Origin: Wolfiporia cocos
Lineage: Eukaryota; Basidiomycota; Agaricomycetes; Polyporales; Phaeolaceae
Reading direction: 5' to 3'
Assembly (NCBI GenBank): GCA_029448655.1
Contig: JACCLO010000002.1
Span: 1,488,001 to 1,552,000, forward strand
DNA: 64,000 nucleotides
Shown here: in pieces, positions 10,898-24,363 of the stretch
How positions within the stretch are numbered: the first letter of the stretch is position 1
Layout: each line of letters begins with the position of its first letter
The notes under the pieces: generated by a model
What the model saw: the letters and a program-made list of their open reading frames with translations, nothing else
What the model was told of the DNA's origin: nothing
The model's database searches: none
Position numbers and translations under genes: made by a program

Positions 10898-12982
10898 TTA
10901 CTTCCTCTTCTTCACCGGCGTCTCCGTCTTCTCGCCGCCCGCAGGCGCGACAGGTGCAGTCTCCTTCTGCTTGTCGTCGGGCGTAGGGGCGTCGGTCTTC
11001 TTCGATGACTGCACGTGCACACATTAGTTCTGGGTTTCAGACTAAGAATGTAGAAAGACGGCATACCTTGGTGACTGGCTTTTGCGATCCACCGACGAGG
11101 CCGAACAACGCGCCGAGCATACCAAAGAAGGTGATGACCGAGAGGGCAATCACCGCGCCAACCTCGGGCTGCGTCTTGAACGCGAGGACGGGGTCGAGGC
11201 GCGCAAGGTCGACGAAGGCGAATGCCTTGGTGCGGATGTACTCGATCGGGTCATCGAGGAACACGAGCTCCTCGTCCTCGACGATGTCGTTCGCCTTCTT
11301 CGCCTTGGACTGCGCGGCCTCGAGCGGCTTCTTGACGTCAAACGTCTCGGCCTTAAGCGCGTTCGCGTCCTCGGCGGAGTGTCCGATGTAAATGTTGTCG
11401 AAGAGGATGTCCTCGGTCATCGTCCAGAGCTCAATACCGATACCGCCCTGAGGCAAAGTCAATGACAGCCATCGCTAATGGATGCAGACATCACGTACAA
11501 TCTTGTTGAGGCTCTTGACGGGGGTCAGGTCCTCGAAGAAGTCGGGGTTAGGGATCTTGCGGGGTGCCCACTCGCCGATGTATGCGGGGTTGTCGATCAT
11601 GGGCGCGTACCACTTGCCCTTGTACAAGGGGTTGGCCTTCATGGGGCTGATGAAGGCACATTAGACCAACGCATGCATTCTGCATCAAAAGCACACTCAC
11701 CGCTTCCACTCGCCGCAGCCAGGAGCCTCAATGCACTTGGGGTTAGGGACAGTGGGGGCAATCCAGTCGCCGTCCTCCTCGTCATCCCACTCTTCAGGCT
11801 TCTCCGCGTCTGAAAGCAATGTGAGATATGGGCTGAGTACGAGCTCAGATTGTACAAACCAGGGTCGGGGATAACCTCGGGCTCGTCGTCGAGCCAGCCC
11901 TCAGGCTTCTCGGCATCCTCGTCAGGGATCTCATAGGGCTCTTCCTCATCCCAGTCATCGGGCTGAATCAGAATTGTTGAGTTTAAAGAATGACGGTCTT
12001 GCTTTGAAGCGTACCTTGACCGCATCGGGGTCAGGGATCCTCTTGACGTCAACCCAGTCGTCAGGCTTCGTGTCCTCAGGGTCGTCAATCTCCGCGGGCG
12101 GGTTAACCGGGGGCTTGAAGTCCTCGAGCAGGCTGCCGGATGCCTTGCTCTCGCCGTTGAACAGAACATCGTAGGTGTTGTCCGGGCTGAACAACAGTGA
12201 GTATCAGAAATATCGCGCATATCAATAGGACGTACTTGACAATGAGGGTATAGAGGTTGGTGAGTTTCTCGATGGTCGGCTTGGGAGGAGTCGCGAGGTG
12301 CTTCTCCTCGTACTCGCCGGTGATAGGGTTCTTGTGACGGAAAATGAAGTGGATCTGCGTTCACAACACGTGTAACTTGAGCGACGCGTCCACGAGCTCA
12401 TAAACTCGACGCGATCACCTTCGTGCCCGGGCAAGTCAAGTCAGGACCGAACATGATAGTCCATGGCGTCTTGTCGGAGAACTCCTTCCCCTCCGTCTGG
12501 AAGCCATCTTCAAGCAGCTTGATGTAGCCACCACCACAGTTGCCGCCCTTCTGATACTTCACCTCATACTGCACAACGAGTGGCTTCTCGCTGAAGTCAA
12601 TGGCCTCAGCGAATGGGGCGGAGATGGCATGATGCGCGGCCTTCGTCTTCGCGACGAGACCCTTTTTGCCCTCAATGACGGAGATGGTCGGCTCCTCGAC
12701 CTCCCATTTGCCAACATAGCTAAAGGTCTCGCCGCCGACGGGAGTCTTCTTGGTGGCTTCTGATGGTGTCCACCGGTTGGACCAGTCCTCAGTGAATTGC
12801 TCGAGGAATGGTGCCTTAATCTCAGTGGGCTATCGTGGGGGTATAGTATGAGACTACACATTAGAACTCGCTGATGGCGAACGACTTGCCGTGAAGACGG
12901 GCTTGGGTTCCTCTACCGAGTCTGCTGCGAGCACGCTGGAGGCAGCGAGCGCAAGCAGGGTAGACAGCGCTACTCTTCGCAT
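10898..12982 (-). CDS. CNE1: Calnexin, ER membrane lectin chaperone
   Basis: Calnexin binds monoglucosylated N-glycans on new glycoproteins in the ER and holds them for folding. The start [19 protein letters not shown] is a clear signal peptide with its ATG at 12980-12982. Luminal lectin-domain exons follow. The P-domain repeats are seen at about 11700-12190: [50 protein letters not shown], then [11 protein letters not shown]. The C-terminal lectin strand is [20 protein letters not shown]. One membrane helix, [19 protein letters not shown] (about 11085-11160), precedes a short cytosolic tail ending KKRK, which fits a dilysine KKXX ER-retrieval signal. Roughly eight short introns. It is in tandem with SNU114 upstream (212 bases from its stop) and convergent with SKI2. 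Length and domain order are normal for fungi. Confidence 0.96.
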
Positions 12983-13193
12983 TGTATACGAAGAACCGAG
13001 ACGGAAGGGGACAGTGGTGGAGGGAAATGAGCGAGGAATGGATGAGCAGCTGAGGTGTGTGAAGGCGCGACGTGCTCTAAATGCATTCGGCTCCAAGTGC
13101 CACGTAACTCTTTCCACTGAATTCCATGCCTTCCACGTGGTCACTTCCCATCAGACGCGCTGCATACATTCTACGGCCCGCTACAGTACAACA

Positions 13194-16100
13194 CTACTCA
13201 AGCAGGTCTGCATGTCCCGACGCCGACAATGCCAACTGCGGGAACACGCGTGAGCGACTGCATCGAAGAACAGAACACGGCACGTACGATGAACTCGTCG
13301 TCGAGATATTTTGATACTGCAATCTGGTCACCGAGCCCCTTCCGCCGCCGCGTCTTGAGGACCAGATCTCTCGCCAACGCCTGCCCAGACGCGGGCTCGA
13401 GTGGCCGCAGCTTGATGCTTGTGTCCGTCGGGTCGCCTGTCGCAGCGAGCCCGTCATAAGGGCGCCGTTCTGCCCTGAAACATGTGGAACGTACCTGGTA
13501 CAATAGACCAGTGATCGAACACCTGCAGACAGAACGCCTGTCCCTGCGTTGCTGTCCGCAGGTCCGTTTCGAACCCGTTAGCGTCGATCACTGGAATGAG
13601 CGCCTTGACCGTGTATAGCGGCGACCCGGCTTTCGGAATGTCCTGTGTGACGTGACCACGCCGCCGTGCGAGAACCGTGTACACTGCAGATATGCAGTCT
13701 GCTGGCGCTTGCACCTCGACAAAGTACACGGGTTCCATCAGCCGTGGTGTTGCCTGTCTCACGAAGCTTAGAGCGAGTGCGAACAAAATGAATACTCTTC
13801 TTACCATCAGGAACGACGAATAGCAGACCCGACGTGCAGTAGGGACGATCTGTCCACCCCCACGGAAGATCGGCTCCTGCGCAAGTGATGCGTCCAAAAT
13901 GCGGAATTTCACGTTGCGCATTGCTTCGGTACACTTCAGCCACATTGAAGGCATACGCTGTGAACAAACTCACGTTCATCACACAGCGGCCCTTCTCTCG
14001 CGCCCCATTGGAAGCCCTGCTTGATGTGCTCCTTGACAGTGCCAAGCAGTTTCTTGTCCACCTGCGAAGGCAGCGTGTCGTCCAGCAAGATATTCGGACC
14101 GCTGTCGTCGGGGCCAAACGCCCATATTGACCGTGATGCAAGCAGATCCCACTGGTACTTCTCCTCGAAGAACTTGCCGCGCTCTTTCGCCGACATCCGT
14201 ATGTTAACACGACCCGTTTCGATGTCCTCCGCGATGCCTCGTTCAAGCGGTTCCGCGATCATCGTGATCTTATTCCTATAAAAGAGGTTAATGGGAAACA
14301 CTCCGGTAAAGAATGACGCGTCTTCACTTTTTGTTCGGCGTGTCAGCATAGCACTTAAGCGCGCTTGTCTCGAGCACCGTCTCACAGAACTTCGTCACCG
14401 GGTCCGACACCTTGATTTCGATTTCGGAGAACAGCCTTCGCAGATCATGCATCACGCAATCGAGGTATAGCTCGCCCGTGCCGATCAGGACATGCTCACC
14501 GCTCTCCTCGACCTTCGTTGACACCAGCGGGTACGATTTGTTCACGCTCCGGAGGCCGGACAGCATCTTCGGCAGCTCGGACGGCGCAATGGGCTCGATG
14601 GCGACCTTGAGCACAGACTGCGTCATGTGCTTGACCGGGCGGAAGATGTAGAGGTCCTCCTCGATGTCGACCGAGGCGAGCGTGGCTGTCTTGGTGATGG
14701 ACGCGTCTACACCGCTTAACAAGAGGAGGTTACCTGCAGGTATTTCTTCCGCAGGGACGAAGTACCTGTAGCATGCATTAGTTTGCTACAACAGAACAAT
14801 ATCTTCATCAGAACGCACCGTGACTCGCTGATCCAAATATCGTCCACAACAGCCTTAACCATGTCTTCTTCATCCTCCGGAGAGTACCCCTCACCAAGCA
14901 CCTTGATTTCCATACCCTTCCGGACAGTACCGCTGATGACACGACCGAAAGCGCGGAACGATTGTGCATCGGTGGTGTGGTATAGCTTCGTGATCTGCAC
15001 CATTACAGGAGCCTCCGGATCGCATGCCTTCATCCGCGCTACCAGCTCCGAAGACATGGGACCTGTGTACGTGCGCTCGACCTAACATCCCACAGATCAG
15101 CCAAGACATAATGAGCCCATAAATGTGAGCGGACCTTGCTAGCAGTCCCCTCAAGCGGCGACGGTATATGCTCCACAATCATGTCCACCAGGCCGACCGC
15201 AGGCCCGAAGAACTGGTCGAGCACGGCCTTGAGCAGCGGGCGCACGTCCATCTTGTACATCACCGGCGCGAGCTGGATGTGCAGGCCATCCAGCGTCTGC
15301 TTGAGGTCGTCCGTCTCCTCGCTGAGCACCTGGCTGTACAGCTTGTACAGCGGCTCGAGGATGAAGTGCACGAAGGAGCGGTTCGCCTCCGGATCCGCGG
15401 GCTTGCGCGTGAACTTGCGCGTCTCGGAGTCAAAGTAGATGTTCCCCCAGAGCCGGTCGGCGAATGCGGACACGTCCAGAGGGCCTGTTGAATCATGTGA
15501 GCGTGCGTTGTCGCATAGCCAGCGCACTGGTGGCAAAGACGGAGCATACCGTATGTCTCGGCATACATCTGGGCAAACGACCTCAGTGTGAAGCACCAAT
15601 GCATATCGGTGCTCGCAAATGCGACATTGCCATTTTCTGGGCTCAGACGCAATTCTGGATCTGGGTTTATGCCACTGTATTGACTGTTAGGACTTAGCAC
15701 TTATCAGTAATCAAACTCAGACCTGATGATGGTGTTGACCTCCTCGATGGTGTGCTTGATCTTGTAGAATGCATCTGCGGGCTTTATCCTCAGCTCAAGG
15801 ATGAGCCTGTCGATCTTATTCACTACAAGAGTGATTTTGACGCCCTCTTGGAGACAGTGACGGATGATGTGTTCAGTGTTGACCATAACCTAGCAGGTTG
15901 TCAGAATTTTGTAGAAAGTGCCGAAGGGAGCACGCCTACCCCTTCCACAACGTCAACAACCAGAACTACACCATCTACTATCCGGGTTGCTGATGCGACC
16001 TCGTCCACAAAGTTGACATGGCCAGGGGTGTCGACTAGGTGGATCAAATGTGACTTGCCAGCGCTGGTAGACAGCACGAAAGACATGGGCGAAGACTTGA

Positions 16101-16826
16101 TGGAAATACCGCGTTCCCTTGACAAGACATGTGTGTCGGTGTATCGTGTCTGAGGTGAGGACACTTCAGAGGAGCTCACTGTATTCAAGTGCAAGGAATA
16201 CCTGGTGGTCCGAGTCCCAGACCATCTTGTGGGTCTCAAACACGAGCATGTCCATCAACGCCGTCTTGCCATGGTGAAGGTGTCCCACTACGGCAACATT
16301 ACGGACAAATTCAGGGAACGCAGTCATGTTCAGCATGAAGCTGAGCTGCCCTTGAATGGTGAATCGAGCACAAACGAAGTAAGAAGCTTACCCTTTGTCG
16401 AACCGTGTCTCCGGCATATCCTTCTCCTCGACGGTCCACTTGCGTACCTTCACCGGAGCGATAATGGGTTCTGAGAGAGGCTGCGCATCTTCCTCCTGAA
16501 CTAACGTCTCAACGTCCGCCCCGTAAACCTCCTCAGCACTCGGATAGTACTGTTTGTCTTCATGCAGAATGACGGCATTGTGTGCAGGCTCTGAGATCGG
16601 ATATGTTTAAAAGCTGCTGTGATCGAGATAGTCTACTTCACGCACCGTCAATTTCCATCAGCGCATTCTCTTCATGAACTTCCTGCATAGGCTCATCGAA
16701 GCCCTCCAAGGGCTGCACTTGCGGCTGCTGGAGGAACTCATTCTGCTGGACCTCCTCCTCGTCATCGGAGTCAATGTCCGCACCAATGTAGTTTCCAAAC
16801 TCGTCGTAATCTTCGAAAGACGCCAT
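13194..16826 (-). CDS. SNU114: Snu114/EFTUD2, U5 snRNP GTPase
   Basis: EF-2-like GTPase of the U5 snRNP that controls Brr2-driven spliceosome activation and disassembly. The N-terminus [20 protein letters not shown] with an acidic stretch is diagnostic. G1 is [12 protein letters not shown] (about 16255-16290), then the switch region [13 protein letters not shown]3 DTPGHVNF (about 16010-16035), G4 [15 protein letters not shown] (about 15785-15830). Domain III/IV exons include [20 protein letters not shown] and [20 protein letters not shown]. The C-terminus [27 protein letters not shown] is joined by an intron (about 13247-13296) to [13 protein letters not shown] and TAG at 13194-13196. Roughly ten introns. 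It shares a promoter region of about 300 bases with the divergent prefoldin gene. Confidence 0.97.
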
Positions 16827-17127
16827 TATGAAGTAGATCGCTAGCGAGTTTTATGAATTACGAGTTCACGAGCACGTCGAGGGGCGCAGGGACCAGCAAG
16901 TAGTACAGTGCGGCGTATAGCGCAGCTTCTTCGTGTATTTCGTTCAGCGGAGCCTCCAGAGCAGAGCAACTCAACGTAGCGCAAGAGCAGAGCACCAGCA
17001 AGGAGCCTGAGGACGTCGATGAGAGTATGTAAGTGGAAGGCCTCGGGCGCCTAAAGACACTCCGCCACACGGACGCGTTCGATCATTTGCGCGCGAACGC
17101 GTCGCGGTCAGCTTGCCACACTCAATC
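16827..17127. promoter_or_regulatory. Shared divergent promoter of SNU114 and PFD1
   Basis: About 300 bases separate the two start codons. The segment contains the MCB-bearing inverted repeat listed separately (17072-17103) on the PFD1 side. No TATA box at a useful distance is evident on either side, as is common for housekeeping fungal promoters. Confidence 0.5.
17072..17103. promoter_or_regulatory. Perfect 10-bp inverted repeat with two ACGCGT boxes
   Basis: GACGCGTTCG at 17072-17081 is repeated as its exact reverse complement at 17094-17103, with a 12-base spacer. Each arm contains ACGCGT, the MluI cell-cycle box bound by MBF (Mbp1/Swi6 type) factors in fungi. It ends 24 bases before the PFD1 ATG and about 245 from the SNU114 ATG. 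A regulatory role is inferred from sequence only. Confidence 0.5.
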
Positions 17128-17714
17128 ATGTCTACTCTCCCAGATGAAACTCTGCGCAAGGTTTGTCCATGCAATTCACGTCCTCAAATGACTGTCACTC
17201 AGCCCACCCGCACAGATCCTCGTGCAGATCCAGCAAACCGCCATCCAGTCGCAGCGAGCGCTGAATATCTCTCGGCAGCAGATCGCGGCCAAGGAGCGCG
17301 AGCGACGGATCCTCCAGCTCACGATCGCAGAGATCAGCTCATTACAGGGGGATGTAAACCTTTACAAGGGCGTAGGAAAAATGTACGTCGCTGCCTGGTA
17401 CGATGGCCGTTGAATGAAACCAATCTCAACGAGAAAGGTTTATGATGAATCCTCGCCCTCAAATGGAGAAGGAGCTCAAGGCAGAGGAGAAAGAGCTCAC
17501 GGATGACATCAACAGTCTGACGAAGAAGGTGCGTATACTTCTACACGCCTCTAATAGTATGAGGACTCACTGCGTCATAGGCAAAGTACTTGGAAAAACA
17601 GTTCAATGATGCCCAAGGGCAGCTACGGGATATCGTGAGTCTTTCATGGAATATTCGGGCAACATTGGCGTGTTGACAGACAATGTTCATAGTTCCAATC
17701 CCAGTCACAATGAG
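17128..17714 (+). CDS. PFD1: Prefoldin subunit 1 (beta type)
   Basis: Subunit of the hexameric prefoldin co-chaperone that passes nascent actin and tubulin to CCT. Five exons can be placed: 17128-17160, 17216-17382, 17438-17528, 17581-17634 and 17694-17714, with standard splice sites and matching phases. The product is about 120 residues. It begins MSTLPDETLRKILVQIQQTA. Two long coiled-coil helices are interrupted by the beta-hairpin segment SSLQGDVNLYKGVGKMFMM, which matches the family's NMYxGVGRMF signature. The C-terminal helix ends AKYLEKQFNDAQGQLRDIFQ. Length is normal for the family. Confidence 0.93.
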
Positions 17715-18485
17715 GTGCCCGTGGGCAGAGGTCTGTCCGGACTTATGTCGCCGCTGTATCACTACTGATACATATTGTACTGAATTAATGACATACCCCA
17801 TTTGCATGACAATCTTTGATCCACAACTTCACTGCGTCAAGGTAGACTGATGTCCCGTCCGTTAATCGTGGTACTTGGCAATGATCGGGCATACAGCAGC
17901 AGCCACAGCAGAGATGATCTCGAGGTCTTTCGTGAAGGCCACCTGCTATCTTGTCGATGGGTCGTAGCTTTCGCAGCAAGACATGCCGTGCATTGTTGTC
18001 TGCACACTCAGGAACGACTTGCGAGTCCGTACCATGGCACAACCTGATGTACAACATGGACTGCGAAAACCGCGTCCTCCACTAGATTACCCAAATGCAC
18101 CGAAGTACGAGTAATTACACGTGTACTACAACTAGTATGTACGTGGGCGGATGGCCTTGAGATAGTCTATAGATCATCTAGTCCCATATCCGTCTGAAAT
18201 ATCTTCCCGGCAGGTTGTAACTCGGAGTGGCTGCCGGAGCGCGGGCCAGACACATTGAAACTCGGCGAGATGGCGCGGCGTTGCGATGCCTCTATCTGAG
18301 TTGAAAAGTTATTGCAGGGTCGATGTGGTGCGTGTGATTAGTATCATGAGATGAAAAGGCATAGAAAGCATGATTGACGTGTGCTGAAAAACGTTGTCCT
18401 GCGTGAAAAATCATGTCTGCGTGAAGGTGTCGAGCCAGAGGGCTTAGGAGGATGTCGGTGAACGACAAGGGTGCGCGACGTGCAT
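17715..18485. other. Intergenic stretch between PFD1 and the ABC transporter, nothing recognised
   Basis: This convergent intergenic region of about 770 bases must hold both 3' UTRs. A minus-strand fragment at about 17860-17945 reads QVAFTKDLEIISAVAAAVCPIIAKYHD before a stop. It has no start, no splice-compatible upstream exon and no family signature, so it is left uncalled. Confidence 0.4.
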
Positions 18486-21400
18486 CTACCGCTTGGCGTA
18501 GCGCAGGAAGCGCGACGCAACTGTAAAATTTGAGGATAAGCGGCATGGTCGCAGTATTTAGGCTAGTTACTTACTGATTGTCATGATTACGTTGAAGACT
18601 ACAACATGGCGTCTAAGCATTGTCCAAGGGCTGACAAGCCATATTTCACTCACCGAAGAAGCAGAACAAAATCCAGAGATCCCTCCACCGGTTGGAATAC
18701 TGGATGTTCAATGGCTCGAAGAACTGATCGCCGATCTGCAGACGCGGCGTGTCAACATCGTCGGCAGCACCTGGTCTACGGGAAGACTCACCGCATATTG
18801 GCAGTACTGGCATTCGGATGTGGCGTTCGGGTTGTTGAGGTAACCGCCGTATGCAGACACGAACGCACCCGCCCACTGTTGACACGTTTGTCCCGAGGGT
18901 GGGCTGAACAACGAGAACTCATCGCTGCGACACTTGATGACCAGTCCGCTTCGTGTTCCTGGTGAGCGTGAGGGCAAACCTAAACGCGGGACAGACGTAC
19001 TGCAACTCGGTCGACAGCATAGTACTGAGCGTGCGTGTGTAAGGGTCCAGCTGGTACAACCATGATCTCCAGAACTTCTCCATTGTTGGGTAAGGAATGG
19101 TGACACCGCAGAACGTGCTCAGAACCAGACCCATGAACGGGTTGAAGAGGGGGGCGATCTAATCGGCGGAGATGAGCCGAGGCGAGTGTGTCGTTCAAGC
19201 ACTTTGCTCACCTGCATGCTCGGGGAAAGAGCGCCGATGAGCTGACCGAAGCCAACACCGAACAATTCCATGAAGAGGACCACCAGGAGCTGGAAGAAGG
19301 TACCCCCGACTCCAGCACTGCCCTTGCCGAAACCCATGGGGTAGACCTAAGGCCCATGTAAGATTTGGATTTGCTATCGGCATCTGCTTGAACGGCACTC
19401 ACCATGAGGACCCAGTACACGATAGCGCAAAGAACAGAGTATGGCATCTCTCCGAGAAGTTGTCCAACTGCAAACACGAACGGGGAGTAGATACGGCTTG
19501 ACGACTCTGTAGTTGTGTTATATAGTTAGAGATCCATCATGATTAATGCTCCCTTGCGCCACAAACCTCTGATGAAGATTCCTAGAAGACGTGTCAACTA
19601 GCGTTCGTGTAAGGGAGGGGACACCTCTACTCACTCCTGTTGATGATCCACATGGGCTCCAACTGACCCATCACAATCGCAGGCAGGATAGAGACCCAGA
19701 AACTAGACGGGAATGAATTAGTTCACTAATTATCCACGAGCAGTATAATACTCACATTCCGAACACGCGGTACTGCAGATCCCGTACACTGTTGCCGAGC
19801 CGAAGGAACGGCAAAGAAACGAACAGCGAGATAAAAGCATGAACGAAGAGACGGCTGAAGACGTAGTCGGGAGACCGCCACAACATCATGTTGTTACGCT
19901 TGACGACAACCTGCAGCTGATAGAAGAACGGCGTTGCGTCTGCGCGAGGAATATCAGTCGAGCGAAGCAAGCACGCGGCTATATACGCACATGCGGCAGG
20001 GCGTTCCTCCTCAGTAGTAGATTTTGCTAATGCTTCTTGCTTGATGGTCTCGAGCTCAGCCCTCATCTTACGATACTCCTCAGAATCAAGCCATATGTCC
20101 TTCCAGTCCCGGTCTCCAATGCGAGGAGACAGGCCCGCACCAATGGCGTCCAGCATGAACTAACAGCAGTTATCGTCAGATCGATGTAGCGCTGGCAAGC
20201 AGGGAATCATACCTCCGCAGGATTGACGTTAGGAGGACATACAGCCCCGTGGCGCGCAAAGTATTCTCGCAGAACCCTGGAGTCCTCACCAATACCACCG
20301 AAGTAAACGGTTTCACCACCCCTCTCGAGAAGCAGCAGCTTGTCGAATTGCTGAACGAGCATTGAAGAAGGCTGGTGAATGGTACAGAGGATCGCTTGAC
20401 CGCTGTCTGCCAGCTTGCGCAAAAAGCGGACGAGATTCCATGCTGATTGACCGTCGAGACCGGAAGTGGGTTCATCCAGGAAGAGCAGAGACGGCTTGCT
20501 GGCGAGCTCAACGCCGATTGTGAGCCGTTTACGTGCCTCCACGCCCAAGCTGAAGACCAGCGCATCGGCCAGATCCTGAAGTTCAAGGACCTCAATCATT
20601 TCCTCCACATAAGCGTCTTTCTCTGCCTTCGAGATGTGGTACGGTTGCCGAAGGTAAGCGGAAAAGCGCATAGCCTCTCGCACGGTAGCGGTGCCCTCGT
20701 GAACATCCATTTGTTCAGCTGAACAGTTCATCAGCAGGTGGCTCGTCGAGGTAAGATGATGTACATACCGTAAGCTGTTTTGCGAGCGAAATCGGATTGC
20801 AACGGGCGGCCATCAAGGAAGAGGTCACCAGTCACTACACCAATGTTCTTGCGTTGAGCGAGCACATCCAAGCAGGTCGTTTTGCCTAAATGGGTGTGAA
20901 GTTAATTCGTGTCCTATGTTTCGTAGTGAATTATCGCCCACCAGCTCCGGAGGAACCCATGAGGGCGGTCAATGTTCCAGGCTTGCAGTACCCATAGACG
21001 TCGTGCAAAAGGCGCCGCGATCCACCATCCACAGGCACGTGGTAGTTAATATCCTCCCAAATAAAAGTCTTGTGGTCAAGGTCGGCTTCTACGACGCTGT
21101 CGTCTGCTCCCTTTTCAGGGTCGGAGGCATCCTTCGACTTGCCCTCGCGTTGCGCCTTACGAGCCTTCAGAGCCACATTTCGCTCCTTCAATTCGGCGTT
21201 CTCCTTCGCATACACTGTCACGCCGGCATTGCCGTGATATCGCTGCAATAAAATATCAGATTAGCATGAAGCGACAATATGAGACTTGACCTACAGGGAA
21301 GTACTCGGCCAGGAGAACTTGCGTGAGCTGGAACAGGAAGAAGAATCCCAGGAGTACGAGGAAGTTGCGGCGCCATAGATCTTTGATGTTGAGATCGTAG

Positions 21401-24291
21401 CCAACGTTAATGTAAGTGCGTCCAGGGATGATGCTCTGGCCGGACGTAGCGCCATAGAGGGTACATGCCTGATTGGGCCCTAGAGAATCGCTACGATACC
21501 TCTGATCAAAGATGCTCAAAAGCCACAGTGAGGTAGACTTACGGATATATGTCCATACCCGGAGGGTTGCGGGGGACAATATAGTTTCCATCACACTCCA
21601 GCTGCAACATAGAATTAGACAAAGGACGACTATCGAGTGAAGACTGGACGTACGTTGATGCGCCCAAACTCGTTCTCCATAGCGGCACTCCATGCATAAG
21701 AGAGTGGGTTGATATAGTACTGTGGCATAGTCGTGAGATAGATGAAGGCAGGCGTATGTGGACTGCTTACAATCCAGAATAGCCATCGTTTCATGCTGAA
21801 CACAGGGATCATGTAACCGACGTACAGGATCATGTTCGGTATGAAGAATGTCGCAAGCCGGAATGCAGCGTCGAAGTTAGTGCACATGAAACCGAATGTC
21901 CTGAAAAACCCTTGCATCGTGAGGAAGGCTATGTAGATCTATAGGAGCCAAAAGTCAGCTAGCTGGTTGTGTGATGTAATTTGAGTACACCACGTACGAT
22001 TAGGTGAAACGTCCAGAACCCTCCACCATTCCGTGCCAGATTTGCCATGAAGTAGATGATCACGTCATAGACGAAGACCTTCAACGCAGAGAACGGAATA
22101 TCGGCGACAGTGTTTGCGATGGCAATGGCCGCAGGGCGATACAACCTATAGCTCGTCTGCAGAAACAATCAGTAATGGGACTGGAGTGAAACATGAATCA
22201 CATACCTGCTTCTTGATGATCGGGCGGCCGAGCATTTGTACGGGCATCTGCGGATAATTATCATGGTCATTTTATCAATTCACCAATGTTATTGAGACGT
22301 ATACGGACCTCTCCAAAAGTGTCCAAGCAAGCAGTGAGCATAGCAGCGAAAATGACCGAACCACGAGTGAAAGCACCAGCAGCATCGGGCTGCAAATTGA
22401 AAAATGCAGCACCGATGATCAGAGCCAGAACCTGATGTGCATGATCAGCCTCGAGTCGAGAACATAACAGATCCAATCTCATATACTCACCGTGTAAAGC
22501 GTATAACTGGTGATCAGCTGGAAGCGGTCCTGCAGCCTCATTTGGAACTGACGGACAGCGAGCACCCTGACTTGGTTGATGAAGCCCTGGGTGTAAGGAC
22601 TCTTCCTCGACACACCCCGCTTCTTGTCCGCATCCACAGCAGCCCTGAACGCTTCCTGGTCGACCTTATCATGCTCCATAAATCCCTTGTACTCAACCAA
22701 GCTGCGGCTCATCTCGCGCGCAAATTCAGACTGCAGGAATGCCTGCTCGAGCTCCTCCGGCGACGAAGGCACGTCCTTCTCCGAGCGCCCCTCTGCGAAC
22801 TGCCGCTCGTTGGGGTCGGTGCAGCCGGTGAGGTAGTCAGGCGTGCTCTGCCGCGGCAGTGACTTGTAGCCGAGCCCCTCGAAGTAGGCACGTGCGGCGG
22901 CGGGCGGACCAAAGTACACCTGCCGACCTTTGTCGAGCACGAGCACCTTGTCGAAGAGTTCGTAGATTGACTCGCCAGCTTGGTACCTAGACAACGGCGG
23001 TGAGAGCGGCTTCGGGCGGCATGAAAAGACAATTATCACAATGTGACAAAGACGGTCTGACCAAGGACGTCGGTCATCACCCGCAGCGACTTGACGAAGT
23101 CCAGTGCCGTACTCGCATCAAGTCCACGCGTCGAATTGTCGTAACAAAGCACATGTGCGCGGGTGGCCATCATCTCGGCAATTGATACACGCTTGCGTTC
23201 TCCGCCGGAGACACCGCGAACGAATTCGTCACCCACATACGTGTTCGCCGTGTGCGATATGTTGAGCATGCGCAGAAGCATGTTCTTGATAGTCTCGTTG
23301 AACTCCTTCCGCGACATGCCAGGCAATCGGCCATTCGGACCTGGGGTCTTCAGCGACAAAGCAAAGTCTAGCGTTTGAGAAACGGTCAACGTGGCAATAT
23401 GGATGTCGTCTAAATTAAATGTTAGGATTGCTACTGCATTGATATATCATCCAGTAAATACCGACCTTCTTGGTTGTAGACAGTTTCTCCCTTATAATGC
23501 TTGGACATCTCGTATGCGTCAATTCCAGCATAGCGAACGTCGCCGGTCACGCTCGCATATTCACGCCTCTCGTTAGCAATCGTTTTCAGGAATGTCGTAC
23601 ATCCTGCACCCGGACAGCCCAACACAAGACACATCTCGCCGGGTTTGAGTAGACCGGATTGTCTGTCGTATAATTACGTCATTACTAATGCCCGCTCAGG
23701 CTAGATTCAGATGGTAGTCACTCACCCGTGAATAATCGTAGTGGTGGGCAGCGGTGCTTTGTTCGGCATAAGTTTCGCGAACAACGGTGCCATCATCCTG
23801 TAAGGAGTGAGCCAGAAACTAAGCGCATCCTCTGTCTCATGATGATTAGTATTACGCGCAGTATCATAGGACATCTACGTACGACCGAAGGTTTTGACGT
23901 AGACCTGGACGGGACGTCAGCGCTGAATATATATGGAAGTGGAACGAATGTCTACCTTGTGACCGGTTCCTCCGACTACGTCGACACGGAGGTTTTCCCA
24001 AGCGACGCCGACATGCTTATGCTTGATCCCTGCGCTCTGCGCCGCATCATTGCTCGAGCTCAGGTACTCGCGCAGGTCAAAAGGCGCCTCGCCATCGGCA
24101 GCCTTCTCGATATCCTGAGCGCGGCACTTCTCATTTTTCTCGTCCCCCGAGTTGTCCTGAGTGAGTCGTGAGCGGCGGGACAGGGCCCGCGACAACTCGT
24201 TGAAAGTGGCCTCCGCCTGAGCAATGTCGACATGATGCGCGTCGGGCTCGACGCCCGTCAGGGTGCGATCGTCCCCAGGGGTCTCAATCAT
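18486..24291 (-). CDS. PDR-type full-size ABC transporter (ABCG subfamily)
   Basis: Plasma-membrane exporter of hydrophobic compounds, by family; substrate unknown. The layout is the PDR order NBD1-TMD1-NBD2-TMD2. NBD1 has Walker [13 protein letters not shown] (about 23585-23620) with Cys where the catalytic Lys normally sits, signature [13 protein letters not shown] and the non-canonical Walker B segment [16 protein letters not shown]2 has Walker [16 protein letters not shown] split by an intron (about 20885-20945), signature [16 protein letters not shown], Walker [16 protein letters not shown] and H-loop CTIHQPSS. The Cys-rich loop [26 protein letters not shown] before the last membrane helix is typical of PDR proteins. 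The last exons give FNVIMTI, then [11 protein letters not shown] and TAG at 18486-18488. More than 15 introns. ATG at 24291 ([11 protein letters not shown]) is preferred; an in-frame ATG at 24363 would add 24 residues. Confidence 0.94.
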
Positions 24292-24363
24292 TGTAAGGAG
24301 GGGGTAGAGGGACACAGACCACGACCTCTGGCGCTGCCGAGGCTTGATAAATGGCGAAGGCAT

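Noticed and set aside
17785..18057. 90-codon minus ORF between prefoldin and the ABC transporter
   Set aside because: Cys-rich and without homology-like patterns. A nearby fragment in another frame looks more coding but has no start or splice partner.
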